From: Methanobacteriota archaeon | GTDB taxonomy: Archaea; Thermoplasmatota; Poseidoniia; Poseidoniales; Thalassarchaeaceae | Reading direction: 5' to 3' | DNA length: 64,000 nt | NCBI GenBank assembly: GCA_002720055.1 | Contig: PBGH01000005.1 | Location: 39,309 to 103,308 of the forward strand | Shown here: positions 20,622 to 29,627 of the stretch, one piece after another | Position numbering within the stretch: position 1 is the first letter of the stretch | Layout of the letters: every line of letters starts with the position of its first letter | Notes under the pieces: generated by a model | Told to the model about the DNA's origin: nothing | What the model saw: only the letters and a program-made list of their open reading frames with translations | Databases searched by the model: none | Program-made: the position numbers and the translations under genes

Positions 20622-23600
20622 GTTTCCACTCTCTTTGGGATCTCATCTAATGATTCCACTTCACTCATTACAGAGGATAGTGCTAGTTGGGCGTTATCCC
20701 TATGGGAGTCACCAAGAACGTGACTGGAGTACCTTGCTTCTTCGAAAATCCTATCCAAAGAAATCAGAGATGCCTCGCTAATTGGGAGTGCTTTCCTAAT
20801 TGCAGTTTCGAATTCTCTTACCGTCTCGAAGTTTCTTCTCAGGAATCCCCCTTTCATTAGTGTAGAACAGAGGTTCTCGTAGCACATGAAAATAGCCTTC
20901 CTATATTCGTCGCCCGACGCCAACATTTCTACTGTTTGGCCGAAAATATTCGCCAATTCCTTAATCGCTGTCTTCTTCCTTCGACTCGCTAGCATCGCCC
21001 CCAGTGAAACGATCATTGCTGCAGCAATCAGAGAGATTGCTGCGAACACAGCGGTACTCATTAAAGATCCAGACTCCTGCTCTTCGTATAGGATTACTAA
21101 CCCATCAGGTGGTAGGAGTGCTAGGCTGCCGGGTTCGATGAATTCAGATTCTGAACTAATAATAATGCTCAGAACTCCCCAACCCTCTGGTGGTGGTGAC
21201 CTAGAGGAAAGTGGAGGCAGTGGTGCCATTGACTTGAATTCGTATTCGAAAACTCCCTCCGAACTAGTCAATTTTGAAACAGAGAAATGTGTAGTGCTAC
21301 CGTTTGCTAGAGTCGCTGATAGAGCGAGTCCTTCCAATGGAATTCCCGTATCCCTTGCAGTAGCATTTACTGTACCCCTAATTACCCTTTGACCTTCAGA
21401 GAGTTCTATTTCGGAAAGAACGAAGTCGACTTCGACCATCACCAAAATCTGGATATCCTTCGAGGCACCATTGAGGAATCTTTCCAAATCCGAAGACACT
21501 TCGAGAGTAACAGTATTCTCGCCAGGATTCATGAATTCCTGTGCCTTTGACCTTATCTGGAAGTTCATAGTATTGGGATTCTCCCATGGACCGTACGTTA
21601 TTGGTAGGTTAGATTCACCCCAAGAAAGTGCCATAGATAGATTTGAGAATATGGCAGACTCCCCTCCAACTTCTCTTATCAATCCTTGAATCATAATAGA
21701 TCCCGATGGCGAAGCATCGCCCCGAACTATCATATTGGTTATAGGCTGGACCTCCAAGGTAATGTCCGAAAGGACGAATACTTCCTCGGAAGCAGAAGTT
21801 GACAAATAAAGGAATTCACCAGGATAGGAAAATGAAAAGTTGTGTGATCCTCTACTGAGAGAGTATGAGACTCTATGTGAATAAGAGAAGAATCCACCCT
21901 CCTCTGTAGTTACTTCTTCGACCAAGTTTCCGTCCAAAAGAATCCTCACAACCCTCCCATCTAGCCCTTGCTCGAAACCAGTATCGGATTCGAAGAGTCT
22001 TCCAGAAAGATTCCAGAAAGATCCCCTAGTGGAGTGGGTTTCTTGGACTTGGGAGGATATGGAGGTATGGTAGGAGACTGTGAAGGATGATTCTGAACTA
22101 CTGGACCTGTAGAATCCCTGCTCAGGGGCTAGAATAGAGATTGAGTGATTACCTACTTCCATAGATTCTGGAACAGTCCACTGAAGAGACCAGTTCCCAT
22201 TTTCTTGACTACTAGTAATTCCTACTAGTATTCCGTCGACGAATACCTCCAGAGTATGACTTCCAAGCCAGCCATCATCGAGATTGTCTTTTACTTTACC
22301 AGAAAGAAGGAGAGTATCCCCCACAGCAACGGGGTTTGGTTCATCCAAAGTTAGGAATACAGGGGAAAAGACTGTGAAGACTATTGTTGAGTTTGAAGGA
22401 GTGATGAATTCCTCACCTTCGAAGAAAACTCCAACAATCATGGGCCCAAGGGGCATATCTGGGGGAATTGGGATGAATCCTATGAAAGAGCCGTTTTTCT
22501 CTACAGAAATTGAAGAGATTTCCTCACTGTTAAGTGTCAGAGAGAGTGTCCTATTTTCGATTATCCTTCCTATTCCATCTGTTAGAAGACCTTCGACGAT
22601 GGCTACCTCAGTTCTATCAATTTCACCAGGTGAAGTGTTGATTATTACCTGAGATGTTTGAGTCACATTGAATTCAATGTAGTCCGAAGAGGCCAGATAG
22701 TATTCGGGGTTCAGTGAGTCCCCTTGGCCTATGGGGTCTACCCATGAGAATCCTCCCAGAAATTCAACAGTAGCATTATGGGGACCAAAATTCATTTCCA
22801 TTGGGATTTGGAATGTTATTGACCATGTACCAGAGGATGAGTTCGAGAGATTTGTAAAAGAAGGGCCGACGTCAATACCATCGATATACAGGTGAATCAG
22901 GCCTCCTTTCAGTTCTCCGGCCTCCATGAGAGGTTGCCCCCTCTCGTCCAGAAGCTTCCCTGAGAATGTAACTGAGTCACCCGCCAAAGAAGGATTGGAG
23001 GCTTGTAAGAGCTCCAATTGTGTTGGAGCCAAGACTACTACTCTTGTCCATGTCTCATCGCCCAACAAACCTGTTGTTCCATTTATTCCAGAAAATGTTG
23101 CCGTGACTTGCATGGGTCCCGGATCTCTATCTGGTCTAACGATAATTGAAGCGGAAGTATTGCCTTCCAAGTCAGTTAGGCCGCCCCAAACGGTGGAGTT
23201 GTCAATCTCAACTATGATGGTAGCAGACCGGACCGGTTCTCCCGAGTTATCAATCAACGACAAATCGATGTCCAAAGTTTGCCCTCTGATAATTCGACTA
23301 TCTAGATCCAAATCACTTGGACTATTGATTGTGATTACAGAAAATCCACGGCTCTCGAAAACAGAGAATCCCGTGGCGGAAGTGAAATATGTTACTTGAG
23401 GGTTAAAAGAAACTGATAGACCGTGTGGACCCCTTGGGAATGAAAGATCCAGTCTCAACTGCGCTGACCATGTTCCATTATCTTCGAATGAAACTTGGGA
23501 AACTGTGAACGAATTAGTTTCTTCGTCGATAGAGAATGTCAGGGTTGGACTGAGTGGGTTTCCATCTCTATCGGATAGTCCTGATCCATTACTAGATGTC

Positions 23601-26600
23601 AGAGATCCTGTGACATTGAAAAACTCACCAGGGAGGGGATTTTCCGTTATGGTGTCTATCGCCATGCTGGTTGGGGAACGGACAGTTATAGTATTGAGTA
23701 CGCTAATTGCAGCATTTAGATCCGAAGACCCATTGAAGAGGAATGTGACATTGACCAATCCGAGAGGATGATCATGAGGTATATTGAATTCGAATGCTAC
23801 GCTTCCGTCAGAGCCGGTGATCTCTGATTCTATCCAGGTATCATGGAATCTAAGCAACACAGGAAAGCCGCCGAGAGGGTTTTCGTTATCGCTAAATTCC
23901 ACGAGTCTTGAGGTAATGGATGCCGTATCGCCCCGATCCACGATAGTATTGATGAATGGGCTGAGTCCTACAAATTGGGATACCCCCATTACAAGAATTG
24001 AGGCATCCCCTGAGCCGGTAAGATAGAAAGGCGTAGAGCCATTTACTACACTAACAACAACTATTCTCTCTCCTCTAATTACCCCATTGCCCAAAGTATC
24101 AGTAGGTACTGAAATATTGAATCCGCCCGAAAGATTAGTGGATTGGTTCTCAATTAACAATTCATCTGGCTCATCTAGGAAGAAAACGTTTATTCCAACT
24201 GGTCCAGAAACAGATCTGTTGGAATCGACGGAATCCAGAATAGTTCCTTCTATAGTAAAATATTGTAGTGCGGTTACTTGGGTCGGAATCCAGGAGATAT
24301 CAACAGAACTGGATACTTGAACTGTTAGATTGTGGAACGTCTCGTTACCTGTCCATCTCCCAGCATCTGGTGAAGTTAGGTTGTCAGAGAGATCATCTGG
24401 AGCATGGATTCGGACATCATAGAATCCTGGTGGAATAGATGAAGGAATGACTGGATTGAAAGAAGCTATTCCCTGAAAGTCGGTTATTCCTGACTGAAGG
24501 ACTTGTTGCAGCGGACCGCCCCAGTCGAAGTATAGGTCGAGAGAAACTCCGGTTAGACGACTGTTATCTTCAACGTCCGAGGCTTCTACTTCCAAAGTTA
24601 GTTGCTCTCCGGCCACTAGGATTGATGACTGGGGGTCTACCTCGAGGACAAATTCTGACTGAATTCCCGCCTGAATGGTGGCTGGATCGCCGGGATTGTA
24701 GAAGCTACCCCCAAGAGGGGGGTTGTCAGTAAAGTCTAGACTGACTTCTATTTCATAAACACCAGATGGAACTCCAGATGGCATTTGGAATGAAATATTG
24801 TAAGAACCTGTGGAATTAGTCCACCCGCTAGCTAGGTTATAGATAACTGGGGGGGCAGGTTGACCATCAGGAGTCAGTGGAAGTTCAGATGGGACACGCA
24901 ATTTCACATCTACGGATGAGTTATTTCCAGAAATCTGGTTCAATAAAACCATATCCCTGGCAAAACCGGAAATCCAGTTTGTAGAGCCTCGGGGAGTCCA
25001 TTCATTACCCAAAGTTACAGTTGCATTGGCCAGCCCCCTTACTCTGACAATCCCTGATGTAGTATTGGGGGTAAGCCATGTAGATCCCTCATAGCTTAGA
25101 TTCCAAAAGTAGTCTGCAGGAGTCATTGTGAAAGATGGAGTGAACACAGGAGTGATCCTACCTCCATCAGAGCCTGTTGAATTCCACTCCAATTCATCAT
25201 CAAAGTCTAAGGTGAAGTTACCATCAAATAAAGCGAAAGGAGTGCCAGAATGATCCGAGAGGGAGACGTCGATTTCGTATGATCTTCCTCTTATGGCAGA
25301 AGTAAGATTGTAGTCAAAAATAACGAAGCTGCGGATCCCATACTGATCGACAAATAAGTCCTGATCGTTTGCATTTAGATTATCTGAATCGAATTGTACC
25401 CTTACGTCGACCGGTCCCGCAGGAAGAGGAACTTCGGAAGAGCTGAACATCCATAATATGGAAAAATCTCCAGGGTTAGCCCCCCATGAAGAGTCATTCA
25501 GATACCATGAATAAATAGTCACGAACGGACCAGATACATCTGCTCTTCTCATCTGTAAAATTAGCGATCCATTGAGTGGTGCGGGTGACGCACCTCTACT
25601 AAGAACAGTGCCATTTAGGAAGATGTAGCTATCGACCTCTAGGACAGAGTTATTTGATCCCTGAGATTCCAAATCAATAGTAAGATTGGGTGATAACGTG
25701 ATGTTAAACTGGAAGTCAAGTGAATATGGTCTGGCGTGATATTCCGGAGGTGTGGCGTTGTTTAAATCTGAGAAATGCCATCCTAGGAAAGAAATTGATG
25801 CATCGATTAGCCCGAGTGGTTCCAGCTCATCTATTGAAACAATGAACTCGTAGTACCCGCCACCTGTGACTTCGGATGTTATTGAGACATTACCATCAAC
25901 AACAGATGTGTAATTCAACACCAACTGTAGGTCGTCGACCAATGAGGGATCGAACGTAGGAGAGCTAGCCCATGAGAGTTGACCGGTGATCGAAGAGTTG
26001 ACGCCTATACCAAGCATTGGCTGACCTATTGGTGGAGGATCAGAAATAGAAATTGAAATATTATCAGTTACATTGATTTCCCAATCCATAGGGATGCCTT
26101 GTACGCCGACGTATCCCTTCTCTGAGGTTAGTAGAACTAGCTTACCAAAACCAGGTTGAATTACTTGGGACGGCAGGCCAGTCAGATTGAAAGAGCCATT
26201 TTGGTCAGTTGTCACGGTGGCCACTACATATTCCGGAATAGCAGCACTTCCTGGGACATCCACTGACATATCCGACTGGACTAGAAACATGGAGACTGAG
26301 ATATTGCTAGCAGAAGATCCGTTATCTACGAACTCGAGGGATCCCTCGACCCAGATGTGATCAGACTGAGAGATGTTCCTTTCGATGGAATTTGGCCCCC
26401 ATGAATCAATATTGACATCAACTAACGACATCTCAGGGCATGCCTCGAAGGGGATCCAACCCAAGTCTAGTTCTCCTTGATTCTGATTTGTCTGTAGGTG
26501 GACCTCTGCCCATCTAGTGAAATCTTTGCCATAAACACTGAACTCTTTGCCGTCCCAATCCCCTCCTGAAAATCCAGTGACCTTCCTTGCAGGAAATCCT

Positions 26601-29554
26601 GCCACCCTGAGCATGGCTACGAAGACAGTGGTAAACTCATCGCAGCTTCCCTCTTTGCTAGAATTGAGTATCCAATGTGTGATATCACTATCGTTACCCA
26701 TCCCATCCTGTCTTCCAGACCCATCATGATTTCTGAGGAATGTGGTAGAATCATTTCCATTGACTATAAAATCCTGAATTGCTGAAACCTTATCCCAAGC
26801 AGAAATAGCACCTGACTCATCCAGGATTTGTTGTGTTAGATCATAAACGAATTGGCCGTTTGATATGAAATTTGATGGAAGATCGGTACCATAGTCTGAA
26901 GCCTGGAATGCGGTAGAGTTATCACGAATTTCAGTGGAAAGTATGACTTCAGGAGCATTTACGTAAAGCGCCTCGACTATTGCAGAATCGACGATTACGT
27001 CCCGAGTATAGTTAGAGAAGTTTAGGCCTGCTGAGAGGTCGACCCAAGTAGTGAAGTTCATCACGTTATGTGGCTGTATCAATTCCTCCCCTGGACCGAT
27101 ATAACCAGCTTGGTCAAATACTATCTCCCACGATAGTGGTCCTGAGTGATTCCAGAATGTCTGATCTGCGACGCCTTGTTCTGTAGAAAATTCAGATGTA
27201 ACCAAAGTATTTCCTAATAGTGAGCTGTTGACACCCCAAGAAACGCCTGTATAATAATCGTAGGTGTGCCACCTCCAATAATGTGTAATCGTTGGGTCGA
27301 GTCCCACGGAAGTATTAGATGCGGTAAAAAATAGGGAGTTTTTCTGTATATCGTCTAGAGGGTCGAATGGGTCTCCGGGTGAACCAAAGCAATCCAATAA
27401 CCAGAAATCTTGAGTGCACTCTTCTCCATCGGGAACACCTCCCCCGTCCGTATCGGGATCTCGCCAATCTGTGCCTATGTCTTGCTCAACTGAATCTGGA
27501 ATTCCATCTCCATCAGTATCTAGAGGGCTGATGTCGTCATCCGGGTTATCCTGTGGGTTTGTACCGTCAAAGTACTCTTGGCCATCTTCGACACCACCAT
27601 TATCTGAGTCCGCAGAGTTCCAAAGTGTAAACCAAATATCTGAAGTGAAATTACTTCCTAAACCAAATTGTCCCGGCCCATAAATCATTAGACAACCAGT
27701 TGTATTTTCGAAGTAGTTGTTTAGTCCGTCTCCATCTGAATCCAAGACGTTATCACAAGGTTCACGGGGATCGGTACTATTGAGGGTCTCAGAGAGATCT
27801 CCCACTCCATCTCCATCGGTATCGAAGACGTTTGGATCCGAGAGGAAACCCCAAATTGCATGAAGTTCCTCCCAATCGGCCAAACCATCTCCATCCGTAT
27901 CCTTGTAATCATCATCGCACCATGGATCGTTTACAGCCCCCGAAGTTGCATTCCAGCACCAAGAACCATTTGTTATCACAATAGTTGTTGATCCATTTGG
28001 TGGGGCTGTATCGACTCCCTTCAGGAATGGCGATTGCATTGAAGAATAAACAAATGGAATTCTGGATCCGTTCTGAGAGATATAATATGCATGAGGTGCT
28101 CTGCTTCTCCAATCAACTGGGTCAGGATCGATACCTTCCGTTGAGTTTAGTGAAAGGGAGTCTGAATCAGCATCCCAATCTGCAATAGAAAATTGGAGTT
28201 CGAAAATGGATGTGCATGGATCTGTCTGTCCAGGGAATTCCTCGTCCCCATCTCCAATCCCTCCACCATCTGAATCGAAGACATTCCAAAGAGTACAGGA
28301 GTTATTTTCTTCCCAATTCTGAAGGCCATCCCCATCAAAGTCACCTTCGTCATTTATTCTTGTTGGATCGGTCTCTCCATCGTCAATTATGCCGTTCCCG
28401 TTTATATCTTCATCACCGTCATCTAGGTGATCCCCGTCTGTATTGTTATTCCTTGGATCGGATGCCTGTGCTGGATCGCCATATGATCCGTTGAATTCTA
28501 TTCCATCTAAGATTCCATCGGAGTCGGTATCTGAAGAAGTTGGGTCCGTCAGGAGAACCAGTGCCTCGAGGGAGTCGTTGAGCCCATCGCCGTCAGTGTC
28601 GTTATTGAAAGGATCAGTCTGAGTGATTCCATCTACCTCTGCAGTGAATATTTCGCATCCCCCTGGGCCTAATGAAAGAATTGGGTTGCATGGAGATTCA
28701 GTCTGTGTCATATTGGTAGGTCCCGGCCTGAAGTATTGTACGGGAGGGAATGATGATCCATTCCTCGTACCCCAAGCTGGATTGACGTACTCGTATATAT
28801 TGGCCAGACCATCGGAGTCGGGGTCTCCAAATGTTCCATCTTGATTTGAGCTAGATGTCGGATCCAACCCATTGGCTGCTTCCCACCCATCCGGCATGCC
28901 ATCTCCGTCTGTATCCCAACCATTCGGATCCTCGTCAATATCGCCGTCCCCATCGTCATCATTAGAGTCACAATCTAGATCGCCATCAAAATCAGAATCA
29001 TCCATATCGACCATTCCATCGTGATCATTATCGAAGGTATCTCTGCAAATATTTCCGACTGGATCTTCATCAGCACCATCTGTTCCTGAGCCTTGTATGA
29101 CTTGCATAGCACTCTCCTCGTCCCAGTTTGAAACGGGTATTGTACCGTTCCACCAAACTCCATTTTCTAGGATGCTTGGAGTGGAGGGTTCGTCCCAACC
29201 TGTTGGAATAGCATATAGATATTCATTTAGATTTGTCAGGCCGTCCGAATCAGGGTCTCCTGTTGAGCCGTTTTCTCCGACGGAGGATAATGGGTCGAGA
29301 CCATATTGCCATTCCCAACCATCTGGAAGGCCGTCATTATCTGAGTCCCAATCCTGAGGTTGGGTATTGATCAAGAATTCTATCCCGTACGGTAGACCGT
29401 CCGAATCTTGATCATTAGTATCAGCTAAAGCTTCCTTCGACGAAATCAAAATTGTAGAAAGGCTGGAAATTAGCATCAAGAATGTGATGTAAGAGGCCGA
29501 CCACTTCTTTGACGATAGTTTTGCCCTATCGTAATCAGAAATTACGAACATCAT
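20600..29554 (-). CDS. Giant surface protein: signal peptide, thrombospondin-3-like repeats, transglutaminase core, Ig-like array, TM helix, DUF4129-like tail (2984 aa)
   Basis: Signal peptide at about 18-45 (ITFLMLISSLSTILISS). Residues about 47-720 hold many calcium-binding D-x-D-x-DG repeats of the thrombospondin-3 type, such as DTDGDGMPDGWE. A transglutaminase-like core follows (about 920-1045): C971 in EGSCDEFTTVF, H1019 in RWAEVHLQ, and at the usual Asp position E1037 in GWIPFEACP. From about 1080 to 2800 runs an array of Ig-like or bacterial-adhesin-like domains with recurrent phrases such as DSDGSVAFEFNIP-type turns. A helix (about 2829-2855) leads to a cytoplasmic domain resembling DUF4129 (YRKAIFMCYENL, TVREFE, LISLDRIFEEARYSSH). 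DUF4129 and transglutaminase are usually linked in TgpA-like proteins. It follows the 984-residue gene by 73 nt. Role is likely surface cross-linking, adhesion or peptide processing; inferred only. Confidence 0.88.
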   Translation of the reverse strand: MMFVISDYDRAKLSSKKWSASYITFLMLISSLSTILISSKEALADTNDQDSDGLPYGIEFLINTQPQDWDSDNDGLPDGWEWQYGLDPLSSVGENGSTGDPDSDGLTNLNEYLYAIPTGWDEPSTPSILENGVWWNGTIPVSNWDEESAMQVIQGSGTDGADEDPVGNICRDTFDNDHDGMVDMDDSDFDGDLDCDSNDDDGDGDIDEDPNGWDTDGDGMPDGWEAANGLDPTSSSNQDGTFGDPDSDGLANIYEYVNPAWGTRNGSSFPPVQYFRPGPTNMTQTESPCNPILSLGPGGCEIFTAEVDGITQTDPFNNDTDGDGLNDSLEALVLLTDPTSSDTDSDGILDGIEFNGSYGDPAQASDPRNNNTDGDHLDDGDEDINGNGIIDDGETDPTRINDEGDFDGDGLQNWEENNSCTLWNVFDSDGGGIGDGDEEFPGQTDPCTSIFELQFSIADWDADSDSLSLNSTEGIDPDPVDWRSRAPHAYYISQNGSRIPFVYSSMQSPFLKGVDTAPPNGSTTIVITNGSWCWNATSGAVNDPWCDDDYKDTDGDGLADWEELHAIWGFLSDPNVFDTDGDGVGDLSETLNSTDPREPCDNVLDSDGDGLNNYFENTTGCLMIYGPGQFGLGSNFTSDIWFTLWNSADSDNGGVEDGQEYFDGTNPQDNPDDDISPLDTDGDGIPDSVEQDIGTDWRDPDTDGGGVPDGEECTQDFWLLDCFGSPGDPFDPLDDIQKNSLFFTASNTSVGLDPTITHYWRWHTYDYYTGVSWGVNSSLLGNTLVTSEFSTEQGVADQTFWNHSGPLSWEIVFDQAGYIGPGEELIQPHNVMNFTTWVDLSAGLNFSNYTRDVIVDSAIVEALYVNAPEVILSTEIRDNSTAFQASDYGTDLPSNFISNGQFVYDLTQQILDESGAISAWDKVSAIQDFIVNGNDSTTFLRNHDGSGRQDGMGNDSDITHWILNSSKEGSCDEFTTVFVAMLRVAGFPARKVTGFSGGDWDGKEFSVYGKDFTRWAEVHLQTNQNQGELDLGWIPFEACPEMSLVDVNIDSWGPNSIERNISQSDHIWVEGSLEFVDNGSSASNISVSMFLVQSDMSVDVPGSAAIPEYVVATVTTDQNGSFNLTGLPSQVIQPGFGKLVLLTSEKGYVGVQGIPMDWEINVTDNISISISDPPPIGQPMLGIGVNSSITGQLSWASSPTFDPSLVDDLQLVLNYTSVVDGNVSITSEVTGGGYYEFIVSIDELEPLGLIDASISFLGWHFSDLNNATPPEYHARPYSLDFQFNITLSPNLTIDLESQGSNNSVLEVDSYIFLNGTVLSRGASPAPLNGSLILQMRRADVSGPFVTIYSWYLNDSSWGANPGDFSILWMFSSSEVPLPAGPVDVRVQFDSDNLNANDQDLFVDQYGIRSFVIFDYNLTSAIRGRSYEIDVSLSDHSGTPFALFDGNFTLDFDDELEWNSTGSDGGRITPVFTPSFTMTPADYFWNLSYEGSTWLTPNTTSGIVRVRGLANATVTLGNEWTPRGSTNWISGFARDMVLLNQISGNNSSVDVKLRVPSELPLTPDGQPAPPVIYNLASGWTNSTGSYNISFQMPSGVPSGVYEIEVSLDFTDNPPLGGSFYNPGDPATIQAGIQSEFVLEVDPQSSILVAGEQLTLEVEASDVEDNSRLTGVSLDLYFDWGGPLQQVLQSGITDFQGIASFNPVIPSSIPPGFYDVRIHAPDDLSDNLTSPDAGRWTGNETFHNLTVQVSSSVDISWIPTQVTALQYFTIEGTILDSVDSNRSVSGPVGINVFFLDEPDELLIENQSTNLSGGFNISVPTDTLGNGVIRGERIVVVSVVNGSTPFYLTGSGDASILVMGVSQFVGLSPFINTIVDRGDTASITSRLVEFSDNENPLGGFPVLLRFHDTWIESEITGSDGSVAFEFNIPHDHPLGLVNVTFLFNGSSDLNAAISVLNTITVRSPTSMAIDTITENPLPGEFFNVTGSLTSSNGSGLSDRDGNPLSPTLTFSIDEETNSFTVSQVSFEDNGTWSAQLRLDLSFPRGPHGLSVSFNPQVTYFTSATGFSVFESRGFSVITINSPSDLDLDSRIIRGQTLDIDLSLIDNSGEPVRSATIIVEIDNSTVWGGLTDLEGNTSASIIVRPDRDPGPMQVTATFSGINGTTGLLGDETWTRVVVLAPTQLELLQASNPSLAGDSVTFSGKLLDERGQPLMEAGELKGGLIHLYIDGIDVGPSFTNLSNSSSGTWSITFQIPMEMNFGPHNATVEFLGGFSWVDPIGQGDSLNPEYYLASSDYIEFNVTQTSQVIINTSPGEIDRTEVAIVEGLLTDGIGRIIENRTLSLTLNSEEISSISVEKNGSFIGFIPIPPDMPLGPMIVGVFFEGEEFITPSNSTIVFTVFSPVFLTLDEPNPVAVGDTLLLSGKVKDNLDDGWLGSHTLEVFVDGILVGITSSQENGNWSLQWTVPESMEVGNHSISILAPEQGFYRSSSSESSFTVSYHTSISSQVQETHSTRGSFWNLSGRLFESDTGFEQGLDGRVVRILLDGNLVEEVTTEEGGFFSYSHRVSYSLSRGSHNFSFSYPGEFLYLSTSASEEVFVLSDITLEVQPITNMIVRGDASPSGSIMIQGLIREVGGESAIFSNLSMALSWGESNLPITYGPWENPNTMNFQIRSKAQEFMNPGENTVTLEVSSDLERFLNGASKDIQILVMVEVDFVLSEIELSEGQRVIRGTVNATARDTGIPLEGLALSATLANGSTTHFSVSKLTSSEGVFEYEFKSMAPLPPLSSRSPPPEGWGVLSIIISSESEFIEPGSLALLPPDGLVILYEEQESGSLMSTAVFAAISLIAAAMIVSLGAMLASRRKKTAIKELANIFGQTVEMLASGDEYRKAIFMCYENLCSTLMKGGFLRRNFETVREFETAIRKALPISEASLISLDRIFEEARYSSHVLGDSHRDNAQLALSSVMSEVESLDEIPKRVETQIDPDE

Positions 29555-29627
29555 GACATCTCCAAATTTATTGGCGCAAAGTCGGGGTCTTAAGACGAAT
29601 GGAGCGTCGTTCGTACAATATTCTTAG

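Noticed and set aside
27400..29450. Regularly spaced short DNA similarities
   Set aside because: They encode the D-x-D-x-DG protein repeats, vary between copies and are codon-phased, so this is not a CRISPR array.
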